From Actinocorallia herbida (GTDB lineage: Bacteria; Actinomycetota; Actinomycetes; Streptosporangiales; Streptosporangiaceae), in contig NZ_RJKE01000001.1 of assembly GCF_003751225.1 (NCBI RefSeq), positions 7,626,001-7,690,000 of the forward strand: 64,000 nucleotides of DNA. Reading direction: 5' to 3'. Numbering within the stretch: position 1 is the stretch's first letter; every line of letters begins with the position of its first letter. The notes beneath the pieces were generated by a model. That model saw only the letters and a program-made list of their open reading frames with translations. It ran no database searches and had not been told where the DNA came from. Of the stretch, positions 1 to 10,031 are shown piece after piece. A program made the translations under genes and the position numbers.

Positions 1-23
1 CACGCGCCCGGCACCGCGGATCC

Positions 24-430
24 GGGCCGAGCCGCGCACGCCCGGTGAGACTCGGCCGAGGCGGGCGGAGGCCGCCGGACGCCCCGGTCAAGGGCGTCGC
101 GGGGCCCGGCTGGACCACGCAGAGGTCACACGCGGGGCAGGGCGAGCGCGGGGCCGACCGGAGCACGCGGGGAGTAACGGGCGCAGGGCTCGACTGGTCA
201 GGGCGGGCGCGGGCCTGGCTGGAGCACGCAGAGCGGACGCGGGGCAGAGCGGACACGGGGCAGAGCGGACGCGGGGCAGAGCGGACGCGGGGCAGAGCGG
301 ACACGGGGCAGAGCGGACGCGGGGCAGAGCGGACGCGGGGCAGAGCGGACGCGGGGCAGAGCGGACGCGGGGCCCGGCTGGAGCGCGCGGGGGTCAAGGG
401 CGGGCACGGGGGTCCGGGGCCGGAGCGGGC
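24..430. repeat. degenerate tandem repeat region at left edge
   Basis: About 540 bases at the left edge hold no gene I can support. Imperfect copies of a GC-rich segment of the form gggcc-ggctgga-cacgc recur near 24, 102, 151, 211 and 370, at irregular spacing. A 16-bp minisatellite has expanded inside the array. Frame 1 has a stop (tga) at 46-48 just after the first copy, so positions 1-48 may be the tail of an upstream gene. The repeats would then be decayed copies of that gene's 3' end, as at two other places in the window. The parent gene lies outside the window, so this is inference. Confidence 0.5.
229..372. repeat. 16-bp minisatellite, nine perfect-period copies
   Basis: Nine head-to-tail copies of cagagcggacgcgggg begin at 229 and recur every 16 bases. 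Copies 2 and 5 carry a single g-to-a change (acac instead of acgc), giving a higher-order pattern. Because 16 is not a multiple of 3, three units code 16 residues in any frame, and long spurious reading frames run through on both strands. The near identity of the copies implies recent slippage expansion. Confidence 0.95.
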
Positions 431-537
431 CGGGGAATTCGGGTGGAGGCGCGGTGGCGGGGGACGGGTTCGGGAGCGGGGCAGGGAATTCGCGGGGAGG
501 GGTGGCGTGGGGGGCGGGTGTGGTGGAAGGTGGCGGG

Positions 538-1128
538 ATGCGTGGATGGCGGGTGGTCTCGGTCGGGCTGAAGGTCGCGCTGGTGATCTTGCTGGGGATG
601 GCGGTGGCCTTCCCCGAGTGGGAGAGGTTCGCCGACAAGGCGATGGGTGCGCGGGCCGTCGCGTACCCGCTGGCGGCGCTCCTGGTTCCGGCGGTGTGGT
701 GGGTGCGGAAGGCGCTGCGCAAGGCCGGGCCGTTCCCGTGGGATGTGGACGCGCTGCTGACCGCGCCGTTCGTGATCGACGTGGCGGGGAACGCGGCCGA
801 CCTCTACGACTCGGTCTCCTGGTTCGACGACTTCTGCCACTTCTTCAACTGGGTGCTGCTGGTGTCGGCGGCCGGGGTCGCGCTGCGCCGCGCGTCGCTC
901 GACCTGCCGCGGTGGACCCATGTGCTGCTGTGCGCGGGGATCGGGGCGATCGCCGCGATCGGCTGGGAGATCGCCGAGTACGGCGCGTTCATCCTCGACA
1001 CGCCCGAGAGCGTCGGGATCTACCGGGACACCCTCGGCGACGAGGCGCTCGGCACCCTCGGCGCGCTCTGCGCGGGCCTGATCACCGCGTGGATCCCCCG
1101 TCGGGAGCCCGAACAGACCTCCGCTTGA
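538..1128 (+). CDS. small integral membrane protein (YjdF/DUF2238-like)
   Basis: This encodes 196 residues. I chose the ATG at 538 because ggaagg lies just upstream; an in-frame ATG at 454 would add 28 low-complexity residues. Hydrophobic segments follow one another: an N-terminal helix (GLKVALVILLGMAVAF), a second near residue 45, one at about 95-115 (WVLLVSAAGVAL), one at about 125-145 and a C-terminal one. The acidic and aromatic stretch DSVSWFDDFCHFFNW and the later GWEIAEYGAF recall the YjdF/DUF2238 group of uncharacterised membrane proteins. The role is unknown. It stands alone, with a 147-base gap before the next gene. The family call is moderate; coding status and membrane location are firmer. 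Confidence 0.75.
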   Translation: MRGWRVVSVGLKVALVILLGMAVAFPEWERFADKAMGARAVAYPLAALLVPAVWWVRKALRKAGPFPWDVDALLTAPFVIDVAGNAADLYDSVSWFDDFCHFFNWVLLVSAAGVALRRASLDLPRWTHVLLCAGIGAIAAIGWEIAEYGAFILDTPESVGIYRDTLGDEALGTLGALCAGLITAWIPRREPEQTSA

Positions 1129-1275
1129 CGGTCTTTCGTCGGTTTTGTTCTCTGTTGACTCGGTCACGCTGAGTAGTTTTGGAAGGGTCTTCCGGATAGG
1201 GTGGAGGTGTTTGCCGCTGCTTGGCAGCACCGTGACGGAAGTCGCGGCGACCCCGACCCGCCGAGGAGACCGCCC

Positions 1276-2061
1276 GTGCGCGCCCCACGCATCACCCGGC
1301 TGTCCGACGACGCCCATTTCGTGGAGGCCGCCGCCGTCAACTGGACCATCCTCGCCGAGGGCGACGACGTCACCCTGATCGATGCGGGCTACCCCGGCGA
1401 TCTGGAGACCGTGCGGTACAGCCTTGAGGCGGTCGGGCACCGGCCGGAGCAGATCACCGCGATCCTCGTCACGCACGCCCACGTCGATCACATCGGGGCG
1501 ATCCCGGCGCTGCTGCGGCTGGCGCCCAAGGCCCAGGTGATCACTTCGGCGGAGGAGGCGCCGCACGTCCGGCGCGAGTACCTCCAGCAGGCCGCGCCGA
1601 AGGACGTCGCGGCGAACCTGTGGCGGCCCGGCTTCCTCGGCTGGACCCTGCACATCCTGCGCGCCGGGGCGCTCAGCGACCCGCGCGTCCCCGAGGCCCG
1701 CCCGCACACGCACGACGACCTCGTCCGCGACCCGGTCTCCGGCCTGCCCACCACCGGCGCCCTCGACGTGCCGGGCCGCCCCGTGCCCGTGCTCACCCCC
1801 GGGCACACCTCGGGCCACACCTGCTACCACCTGCCCGACCTCGGCGCCGTCGTCACCGGCGACGCCCTGGCCACCGCGCACCCCACCTCGCGCCGCCGCG
1901 GCCCCCAGCTCCTCCACCCGATCTTCAACCACGACGAACGCGCCACCCGCGCCGCCCTCTCCCTGCTCGCCCCCCTTCCCGCCGACACCGTCCTGCCCGG
2001 CCACGGCCCCGTCCACCGCACCCCGATCTCCGCCGCCGTGGCCGCCGCCCTGTCCTCCTGA
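1276..2061 (+). CDS. metallo-beta-lactamase-fold hydrolase
   Basis: A 261-residue protein of the metallo-beta-lactamase superfamily. The zinc-binding signature THAHVDHIG lies near residue 70, followed by TPGHTSGH, a TGDAL segment and a late PGHGPVH, giving the usual HxHxDH-H-D-H ligand set for a binuclear metal site. No signal peptide is visible, so it is probably cytoplasmic. The substrate is unknown; the family covers glyoxalase II, lactonases and other hydrolases. I start at GTG 1276 because gaggag (1263-1268) sits at the right distance and the 25 residues encoded upstream are not conserved-looking. It converges on the response-regulator gene across a repeat-filled gap with no clear terminator. 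Confidence 0.85.
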   Translation: MRAPRITRLSDDAHFVEAAAVNWTILAEGDDVTLIDAGYPGDLETVRYSLEAVGHRPEQITAILVTHAHVDHIGAIPALLRLAPKAQVITSAEEAPHVRREYLQQAAPKDVAANLWRPGFLGWTLHILRAGALSDPRVPEARPHTHDDLVRDPVSGLPTTGALDVPGRPVPVLTPGHTSGHTCYHLPDLGAVVTGDALATAHPTSRRRGPQLLHPIFNHDERATRAALSLLAPLPADTVLPGHGPVHRTPISAAVAAALSS

Positions 2062-2211
2062 CCCGCGCCCCCACCGGGCCCCCCTGTCGCGGAACCTCCA
2101 GCGCCCCGGACCGTCACACCGGGCCCCGCCCAGAACCACCCCCCTCGCGTGGAAAGAACGCCGATCCCCCCACGTATACGGCGTGGTGCCGGGGAGTCCC
2201 CAAGGCCGGAG

Positions 2212-2425
2212 GCGGAGCCGACCCGGTCTCGCGCGGCCCGAACGCGCCGTGGCGCCGGGAAGGCCATGTGATCGGGCCAGGGCCAGAACAAGCCCCAGTC
2301 CTGCGCGGTCTGGAAACGCGGCGGCACCGGGAAGGCCGCGCGGCCGAGCCAAGGTCAGGGCCGGCCCCGGTCCTGTGCGGCGTGGAGCGGCGTGGTGTCG
2401 GGAAGGCGGTGTGGTCGGGGCAGGG
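2212..2425. repeat. three decayed tandem copies of the response-regulator 3' end
   Basis: The gap from 2062 to 2425 has no gene. From 2212 it holds three degenerate copies, starting near 2212, 2284 and 2355, of the last 70-odd bases of the adjacent minus-strand gene, whose own copy begins near 2425. Spacing is 70-72 bases. Read on the minus strand in matching frames, the gene ends VQAAQDRGWL-stop while the copies read LHAAQDRGRP-stop, FQTAQDWGLF and VRAARDRVGS. Nucleotide blocks such as gtcctg-gcgg and gggaaggc recur in register. A possible fourth, weaker copy reaches back to about 2138. Confidence 0.75.
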
Positions 2426-3031
2426 TCAAAGCCAGCCTCGGTCCTGGGCGGCCTGGACCGCGGCGTGCCGGTTGGCGGCGTCGAGCTTGGTGACGGCGGA
2501 GGAGAGGTAGTTGCGGACGGTGCCTTCGGAGAGGGAGAGGGCACGGGCGATCCGGGAGACGGGGGAGCCGTCGGAGGCGGCCCGGAGGGCGTCGAGCTCG
2601 CGCGGCGTCAGGGGGCATTCCTCGGCGGCGAGGGCGTCGGCGGCCAGCTGGGGGTCGATGTAGCGGGCGCCCGCGTGGACCTGCTCGATCACCTCGGCGA
2701 GGCGGGAGCCCGACGCGTCCTTGCCGAGGAACCCGCGGACGCCCGCGGCCATGGCGCGGCGCAGGTTGCCCGGCCTGCCGTGGCCGGTGACGATCACGAC
2801 CCGGCAGCCGGGCAGCTCGGCGGCGAGCCGTTCGGCCGCGGAAAGGCCGTCCAGGCCCGGCATGTCGATGTCGAGGACCGCCACATCAGGGCGTTCGGCC
2901 AGCGCGCGGGCGACCGCCTCGTCTCCGCGGCCCACGTCGGCGACGACCTCGATCCCGTCCACGGTGTCCAGGAGCAGCGCCAGCGCCTCCCGGACGAGGT
3001 GGTGGTCATCGGCCAGCAGGACCCTGATCAC
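2426..3031 (-). CDS. NarL/LuxR-family response regulator
   Basis: A 201-residue two-component response regulator. The receiver domain (residues 1-120) begins IRVLLADDHHLVREAL, with the phospho-acceptor Asp at residue 54 (VLDIDMPG) and the conserved Lys near 103 (FLGKDASG). A LuxR-type helix-turn-helix follows at about 138-190 (LTPRELDALRA then SEGTVRNYLSSAVTKL). It should bind DNA when phosphorylated by the kinase encoded immediately upstream. The GTG start overlaps the kinase stop as GTGA, so the two are translationally coupled. The last ten codons (VQAAQDRGWL) are the source of decayed tandem copies lying downstream. Targets are unknown. Confidence 0.95.
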   Translation of the reverse strand: MIRVLLADDHHLVREALALLLDTVDGIEVVADVGRGDEAVARALAERPDVAVLDIDMPGLDGLSAAERLAAELPGCRVVIVTGHGRPGNLRRAMAAGVRGFLGKDASGSRLAEVIEQVHAGARYIDPQLAADALAAEECPLTPRELDALRAASDGSPVSRIARALSLSEGTVRNYLSSAVTKLDAANRHAAVQAAQDRGWL

Positions 3032-4152
3032 TGCGCCTCCTTCAGGGGCACCGTCGCCAGCACCCGGAACTCCCCGCCGTCGGCGGGACCCGCCTGGAGC
3101 GCGCCGCCCACCGCGGCGAGCCGTTCGCGCAGCCCGGCGAGCCCGCTCCCGGCGCCCGCCGTCCGGCGTGCCCCGTCGTTCACGATCTCCAGTTCGGCGC
3201 GCGCCCCGTCCGTCCGGACGGCCATCGCGCACCGGGTCGCGCCGCTGTGCCGCAGCACGTTCGTCACCGCCTCGCGCGCCACCCAGCCGAGCGTCTCGTG
3301 GACGTGGCGGGGCAGGTCGGCCGGGAGGGCGGCGCCCTCGCAGTCGATCCCCGCGGCCCGCAGGACCGCGGTCGCGCCGTCGAGTTCGGTGCGCAGCGAG
3401 GTGATCCGGTAGCCGCGGACGACCTCGCGCATCTCCTGCACCGCGCCGCGCGCCATCGCCTGGATCTCCGCGAGCTCCCGCGCCACCCGGTCGGGGTCGC
3501 GGGGCAGCAGCCGCTCGGCGAGCTCGGCGCGCAGCGCGACCGCCTGGAGGCTGTGCCCGAGGACGTCGTGCAGGTCGCGGGCGAAGCGGATGCGCTCCTC
3601 CCCCACCGCGCTGCGGGCCAGTTCGGCGCGGGCGTCCCGCAGTTCGCCGACGGCGAGGCACAGCCAGACCGTGGCGTAGGCGGACAGGCCCGCGATGGGC
3701 AGGCCCAGCCCGGCGATCACCGCCTGGAGCCCGTCCGCCCCGGTCGCCAGGGTGATCCCGCCGGCGAGGAAGGCGGCGGCCGCGGCGAGCGGCACCGAGA
3801 GCCGTTCCGGCAGGGTCACCGCGAGCATCCCGCCGACCGCGAGCATGCCCGCGTTCCAGGCGGGTCCGAGCAGCGGCGGGAGGGCGAAGCAGACCGCGGC
3901 GACGACGGCGAGCGCGATCCGGCTGCGCGCGCCGATCTGCCGGGTGGCCGACTGCCACATCAGCCCGCCTTGGAGCACCACGACCAGCAGCGCCGCCGCG
4001 GTGCCGCCGGCGGCGGGCCGCAGCGGCCCACCGGAGACCGCCTCGCCGATCGCCCCGGCGACGCCCTGGACGAACAGCCCGCAGGTCGCGACCGTGGACA
4101 GCGCGACGACGAACCCCACGATCGTGGTCTCGCGCGGCAGCCGCGGGCGCAC
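3028..4152 (-). CDS. NarL-type sensor histidine kinase
   Basis: A 374-residue membrane histidine kinase and the partner of the response regulator it overlaps. About five or six hydrophobic segments fill residues 10-170. A HisKA_3 dimerisation domain carries ARDLHDVLGHS, with the phospho-acceptor His at residue 195, and a C-terminal HATPase_c domain carries the N-box EAVTNVLRHSGATR and a G-box GSGLAGLRERL. I chose GTG 4152 because gggaggtg precedes it at good spacing. The open frame runs to 4500, but the extra sequence is decayed repeat DNA with no helix-like pattern. No obvious extracellular sensor domain is visible. This arrangement resembles DesK/LiaS-like regulators often found beside ABC transporters, which fits the ABC-like gene upstream. 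Confidence 0.93.
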   Translation of the reverse strand: MRPRLPRETTIVGFVVALSTVATCGLFVQGVAGAIGEAVSGGPLRPAAGGTAAALLVVVLQGGLMWQSATRQIGARSRIALAVVAAVCFALPPLLGPAWNAGMLAVGGMLAVTLPERLSVPLAAAAAFLAGGITLATGADGLQAVIAGLGLPIAGLSAYATVWLCLAVGELRDARAELARSAVGEERIRFARDLHDVLGHSLQAVALRAELAERLLPRDPDRVARELAEIQAMARGAVQEMREVVRGYRITSLRTELDGATAVLRAAGIDCEGAALPADLPRHVHETLGWVAREAVTNVLRHSGATRCAMAVRTDGARAELEIVNDGARRTAGAGSGLAGLRERLAAVGGALQAGPADGGEFRVLATVPLKEAQ

Positions 4153-4378
4153 GGCCCACCTCCCTGGTCCGGGGCTCCACAGCGTACGCGCAAGGCCCGA
4201 CCCCCAGGCAGAACACCACGGAAGCCCCCACCCGACCGAACGACGGCGCGATCTCCGGGCTCCCGCCCAAAAGGAGACCACAAGCCAGACGATCCTTCCC
4301 CCACCGGGAAACCTGCACATTCCGCCAAAAATGAGACACCTCCCGGACTCTGCCCCCGCGGCCACCCGGAGGAGAGCC

Positions 4379-4638
4379 GCGGAGCGGATGATCTGCTCGA
4401 CACCGGCCGCACCGGCCGACCCCGCGTGCCAGGACGGGAGTTCCACGATCGCCCGCATCGGGCGGCCGGCGGGCCTGGCGAATTGCTCGGCGCCGGCCAT
4501 ACCGGCAGACCCGCGTGCCGGGAGGGGGGTTGCGGCGTCGCCCGCTTCGGGTGGCCGGGAGGGGGCGGAGGGATGGTCGGGGTCGGCGGCGGGCCACTCC
4601 CCTCGCCGAGGTGGGCGGAGGCTCCTGGGGCTGGGTTC
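4379..4638. repeat. three decayed tandem copies of the ABC-like gene 3' end
   Basis: The 486-base gap between the kinase and the ABC-like gene contains no gene. Segments resembling the gene's last codons (forward strand gcggaggggatgatccggtc at 4661) recur at 4565, 4469 and 4379, a period of 96, 96 and 90 bases. On the minus strand the gene ends DRIIPSASFLLAA. The copies read DPDHPSAPS, AEQFARPAG and VEQIIRSAALLRVAA, the last also preserving RAIVELP against RSLELP further upstream. A still weaker copy may exist near 4270 (RIVWLVVSFWAGA). The pattern mirrors the array downstream of the response regulator. Confidence 0.7.
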
Positions 4639-5208
4639 TCAGGCGGCCAGGAGAAAGGACGCGGAGGGGATGATCCGGTCGGTTCCGGTCAGGTCGGGGA
4701 GGGCTCGGGCGGCGACGAGGACGGGGAGCTCCAGGGAGCGCAGGGCCGTCCACAGGGTGTCGGCTTCGGAGGGATCCAGATCGGTGCAGGGCTCGTCGGC
4801 GACCAGGGCCGCGGGGGCCGCGAGGAGGGCCAGGGCCAGGTCGAACAGGCGGCGGTCACCCGAGGGCAGGCGCTCGTAGGGGACGGCGGCGCGGGGGGCC
4901 AGAAGGGCCAGGACGGTCGAGGCGTCAGAGGTGAAGGGGCGGGCCGACCAGCGCTGCCAGGCTCCGGTCACCTCGCGCAGGCTCAGCTCCCCGTACAGGC
5001 CGTCCTCGGCCCACAGCGCGCCGACCAGCACCGTGCGGTCCCGGTACGGGTCGGCGCCTTCGACGCGCACCGCGCCGGGCGCCCCCGGGCGCTGTCCGCA
5101 GACGAGTTCCAGCACGCCCCGCGCGTCCGGCCCGCACACCCCGACGACCTCGCCGGGACCGACCGTGCCGCCCCCGCCGATCTCGATCACGTTCGCCCGT
5201 TCGTCCAT
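4639..5208 (-). CDS. degenerate ABC-transporter ATP-binding protein
   Basis: This encodes 189 residues with the outline of an ABC ATPase. There is a start resembling the A-loop/P-loop strand (GEVVGVCGPDARGVLEL), a Q-loop-like region (VGALWAEDGLYGELSLREV), a signature-like YERLPSGDRRLFDLALALL and a Walker B ALVADEPCTDLDP. The Walker A glycine-lysine motif is missing: GPDARGV stands where GxxGxGKS/T is expected, so nucleotide hydrolysis is doubtful. The protein is also shorter than typical (about 220-300 residues). No permease gene is adjacent. It may be a regulatory pseudo-ATPase or a gene in decay; the tandem copies of its 3' end downstream favour local instability. Start ATG 5208 is preceded by ggctggagg. 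Confidence 0.75.
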   Translation of the reverse strand: MDERANVIEIGGGGTVGPGEVVGVCGPDARGVLELVCGQRPGAPGAVRVEGADPYRDRTVLVGALWAEDGLYGELSLREVTGAWQRWSARPFTSDASTVLALLAPRAAVPYERLPSGDRRLFDLALALLAAPAALVADEPCTDLDPSEADTLWTALRSLELPVLVAARALPDLTGTDRIIPSASFLLAA

Positions 5209-5315
5209 GCCTCCAGCCTGCCGGGCAAAGGCGGGCCGCGGTCAGTGCCGACCGTCAGGACATGTCCCTGAAGCTCTCACCTACGACCCATGACAGATGT
5301 CACGGGTCGTGCCGC

Positions 5316-5909
5316 TCAGGGGGCGCGGTGCACGGAGACGGCGTAGCCGCCCCCGTCGTACGGGTCGCCCTCCCACGTCGCGTAACGGGCGTCAAGGATC
5401 AGGCCCGCGTCCGAGCAGTAGGAGTCGTACTCCTCCAGGGTCAGCGAAGGCGGCACGGGGAGGTGCGCCCGGTCGAGGCCGAAGCCCGCCACGAGAAGGG
5501 CGCCCGGACGGAGCGCGGCGGCCAGCCGCCGGACGGTCTCGGCCTCCGTGCCCGTCTCGAGGAGGGGGAGGACATTGCCCGCCGCGACGATCAGGTCGAA
5601 GTCACCGGGCGGGGAGAACCTCGAGAGGTCGGCCTCGATCCACGTCAGATCGGGGGCGGCCGTCCGGGCGACGGCGAGCATCGACGCGTCGACATCGGCC
5701 CCGACGCAGTCATGGCCGAGTTCGGAGAGGCGGATCGCCACCCTTCCGGTGCCGCATCCCGCGTCGAGGACGCGGCCTCCGGAGGGCAGAAGGGCGGCGC
5801 AGAAGCCGGCCTCCCCGTGGACGTCCTTCCCGGACTCGGCCAGCGCCGCGAACCTCGCGGCGTAGCCCTCGCCGGACGTCCCCCCGGTCAGCTCTTCCCA
5901 TCGGTTCAT
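5316..5909 (-). CDS. class I SAM-dependent methyltransferase
   Basis: A 197-residue Rossmann-fold methyltransferase. Motif I is VLDAGCGTGRVA (about residues 47-58), with the acidic ribose-binding residue at GADVDASM, motif II-like WIEADLSRF and motif IV-like DFDLIVAAGNVLPLL. The rest resembles the Methyltransf_25/11 small-molecule group. The C-terminus DPYDGGGYAVSVHR is typical of actinobacterial homologues of unknown substrate. It is cytoplasmic. Start is ATG 5909. It lies 53 bases downstream of the FMN oxidase gene on the same strand and may be cotranscribed. No substrate can be inferred. Confidence 0.9.
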   Translation of the reverse strand: MNRWEELTGGTSGEGYAARFAALAESGKDVHGEAGFCAALLPSGGRVLDAGCGTGRVAIRLSELGHDCVGADVDASMLAVARTAAPDLTWIEADLSRFSPPGDFDLIVAAGNVLPLLETGTEAETVRRLAAALRPGALLVAGFGLDRAHLPVPPSLTLEEYDSYCSDAGLILDARYATWEGDPYDGGGYAVSVHRAP

Positions 5910-5962
5910 GCCCGCAGCCTACGACCGCGGCGCACCTCCCCCGCCCGGACCTTCCGCCATGG

Positions 5963-7111
5963 TCAGGCGAGGACGTCCCGGGTCAGGTCCTCGACCCGGT
6001 TCAGCCCGGAAAGGCTGACGGTCAGCTCCAGCTCGGCGAGCAGGCAGCGCAGGACGTGCTTCACTCCGGCCTCGCCGCCGAGCCCCAGGCCGTAGGCGTA
6101 CTGGCGGCCGATGAGCACCGCGTCCGCGCCGAGCGCGACCGCCTTGGCGACGTCCGCGCCGGTCCTGATCCCGCTGTCGAACAGCACCGACACCCGGTCG
6201 CCGACCGCGTCGGCGATGCCCGGGAGGCAGTCCAGGGAGGCCACCGCGCCGTCCACCTGACGCCCGCCGTGGTTGGACACGACGATGCCGTCCATCCCCG
6301 CGTCGACGGCCTTGCGCGCGTCGTCCACGTGCTGGACGCCCTTGAGGACGATCGGGCCCGCCCAGCGCTCGCGCAGCCACGCCAGGTCGTCCCAGGTGAG
6401 GGTGGGGTTCCCGAAGTTCGCGACCCAGTGCAGGATCGCCGTGATCCGGTTCTCCTCGGTGATCTCGCCGCCGACGGCGCGCAGGAACACCGGGTCGGCG
6501 AAGTAGTTCTGCACGCCGATCCCGCGCAGGAACGGCAGGTAGGCGGTGTCGAGGTCGCGGGGGCGCCAGGCGAGCTTGAACGTGTCGAGGGTCACGACGA
6601 GCGCGTCGTATCCGGAGGCCGCTGCGCGGGAGAGGAAGCTCTCGGCGAGTTCCCGGTCCTTCGGCCAGTACAGCTGGTACCAGCGCGGTCCGGCGACCTC
6701 GGCGACCTGCTCCATCGTGCGGGAGGCCGCGGTGCTGAGGATCATCGGGACGCCGAGTTCCTTCGCCGCCTTCGCGACCGCGATCTCGCCCTCGGGGTGC
6801 ACGATCGACAGCACGCCGACGGGCGCCAGCATGACGGGCGCGGGCATCGGAGTACCCAGGACCGTCGTGGAGAGATCGGGCTTCGAGGTGTCGCGCAGCA
6901 TCCGGGGCACGATGCGCCAACGGTCGAAGGCCGCCCGGTTGGCGCGCGCGGTCGCCTCGGTGCCCGCGGCCCCGGCGACATAGCCGAAGGCCTGGCCTCC
7001 GAGCTTCTCCTGGGCGAGCGCCTCCAGCCGGGACGAGTCGGTCGGCAGCACAGGACGAATGTCCGACAAACCGTTCAGGTAAATCTCGTTCTGGAAGTCG
7101 GCGAGGCTCAA
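5963..7111 (-). CDS. FMN-dependent alpha-hydroxy-acid oxidase (lactate 2-monooxygenase-like)
   Basis: This 382-residue enzyme belongs to the FMN-dependent alpha-hydroxy-acid dehydrogenase family, which oxidises L-2-hydroxy acids such as lactate using FMN. The active-site signature SNHGGRQVDG, with catalytic His and Arg, lies near residue 280. The FMN phosphate-binding region is DSGIRTGADVAKAVALGADAVLIGR, and the N-terminal FGYVAGAAGTE is typical of lactate 2-monooxygenase-type members. No transmembrane anchor is present, unlike LldD of enterobacteria. The start is TTG 7111, supported by an excellent aaggagg six bases upstream. It is divergent from parC with only 51 bases between start codons, so the promoters overlap. 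Confidence 0.93.
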   Translation of the reverse strand: MSLADFQNEIYLNGLSDIRPVLPTDSSRLEALAQEKLGGQAFGYVAGAAGTEATARANRAAFDRWRIVPRMLRDTSKPDLSTTVLGTPMPAPVMLAPVGVLSIVHPEGEIAVAKAAKELGVPMILSTAASRTMEQVAEVAGPRWYQLYWPKDRELAESFLSRAAASGYDALVVTLDTFKLAWRPRDLDTAYLPFLRGIGVQNYFADPVFLRAVGGEITEENRITAILHWVANFGNPTLTWDDLAWLRERWAGPIVLKGVQHVDDARKAVDAGMDGIVVSNHGGRQVDGAVASLDCLPGIADAVGDRVSVLFDSGIRTGADVAKAVALGADAVLIGRQYAYGLGLGGEAGVKHVLRCLLAELELTVSLSGLNRVEDLTRDVLA

Positions 7112-7162
7112 CGGGGCCCTCCTTGTACAAAACTGTCGCTGGGAACCGCGAGAATAGCCACC

Positions 7163-9637
<2,475 letters not shown>

Positions 9638-9643
9638 CCCGGT

Positions 9644-9671
9644 TCCCGGGGGCGGCCCGCCGCCCCCGGGA
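9644..9671 (+). terminator. hairpin after parC
   Basis: A perfect 12-bp inverted repeat (tcccgggggcgg / ccgcccccggga) with loop cccg lies seven bases after the parC stop. There is no U-tract, which is common for actinobacterial terminators. Confidence 0.65.
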
Positions 9672-9711
9672 GCGCCGCCGCGCGCTTCGGCGTCGTGCGG
9701 GCGGTCGGCGG

Positions 9712-9885
9712 TCAGGACCGGCGTCGGCGCAGGAGCTCCAGGACCGCGCCGACGATCGCGGTCCACAGCACCGCCGACACCACGAGCGGGACGAGGCCGA
9801 GGCCGTCGCCGCCGACCTCGGCGAGCAGCCAGGACAGGAAGGCGAAGACGAGGCCGGCGAGCAGATAGGCGAGAACACGGAGCAT
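9712..9885 (-). CDS. 57-residue two-helix membrane protein
   Basis: A short gene for a protein with two hydrophobic helices: LAYLLAGLVFAFLSWLLAEVGG and LVPLVVSAVLWTAIVGAVLELL, ending in RRRRS. The ATG at 9885 is preferred because gtggagg ends six bases before it; the in-frame GTG at 9897 overlaps that ribosome-binding site. It is convergent with parC and followed by the shared hairpin. The good ribosome-binding site and clean hydrophobic pattern support it as real. I do not recognise the family, and function is unknown. Confidence 0.65.
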   Translation of the reverse strand: MLRVLAYLLAGLVFAFLSWLLAEVGGDGLGLVPLVVSAVLWTAIVGAVLELLRRRRS

Positions 9886-10031
9886 GCTGACCTCCACGGC
9901 GTGACCGCAGTTCCGGGCGCAATTCTCCTTGCCCGTTCTCTGCGTTGAGACCCCGGCGCGGCGTCCCAGGTTCGTGATCTCCGGTGTGAAACCCGGTGCG
10001 TGCCGCGGTGCGGGCGTGCGACCATCCCGGG

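Noticed and set aside
1-48. C-terminal tail of a gene entering from the left
   Set aside because: Frame 1 stays open to a stop at 46-48, but 15 codons are too few to support a gene call.
394-2544. Long minus-strand frame across the left end
   Set aside because: It covers the membrane protein and metallo-hydrolase genes in antisense and gets its length from repeats.
5297-7162. Upstream extension of the parC frame by about 620 codons
   Set aside because: It runs antisense through the FMN oxidase and methyltransferase genes. ParC homologues begin at the ATG at 7163.
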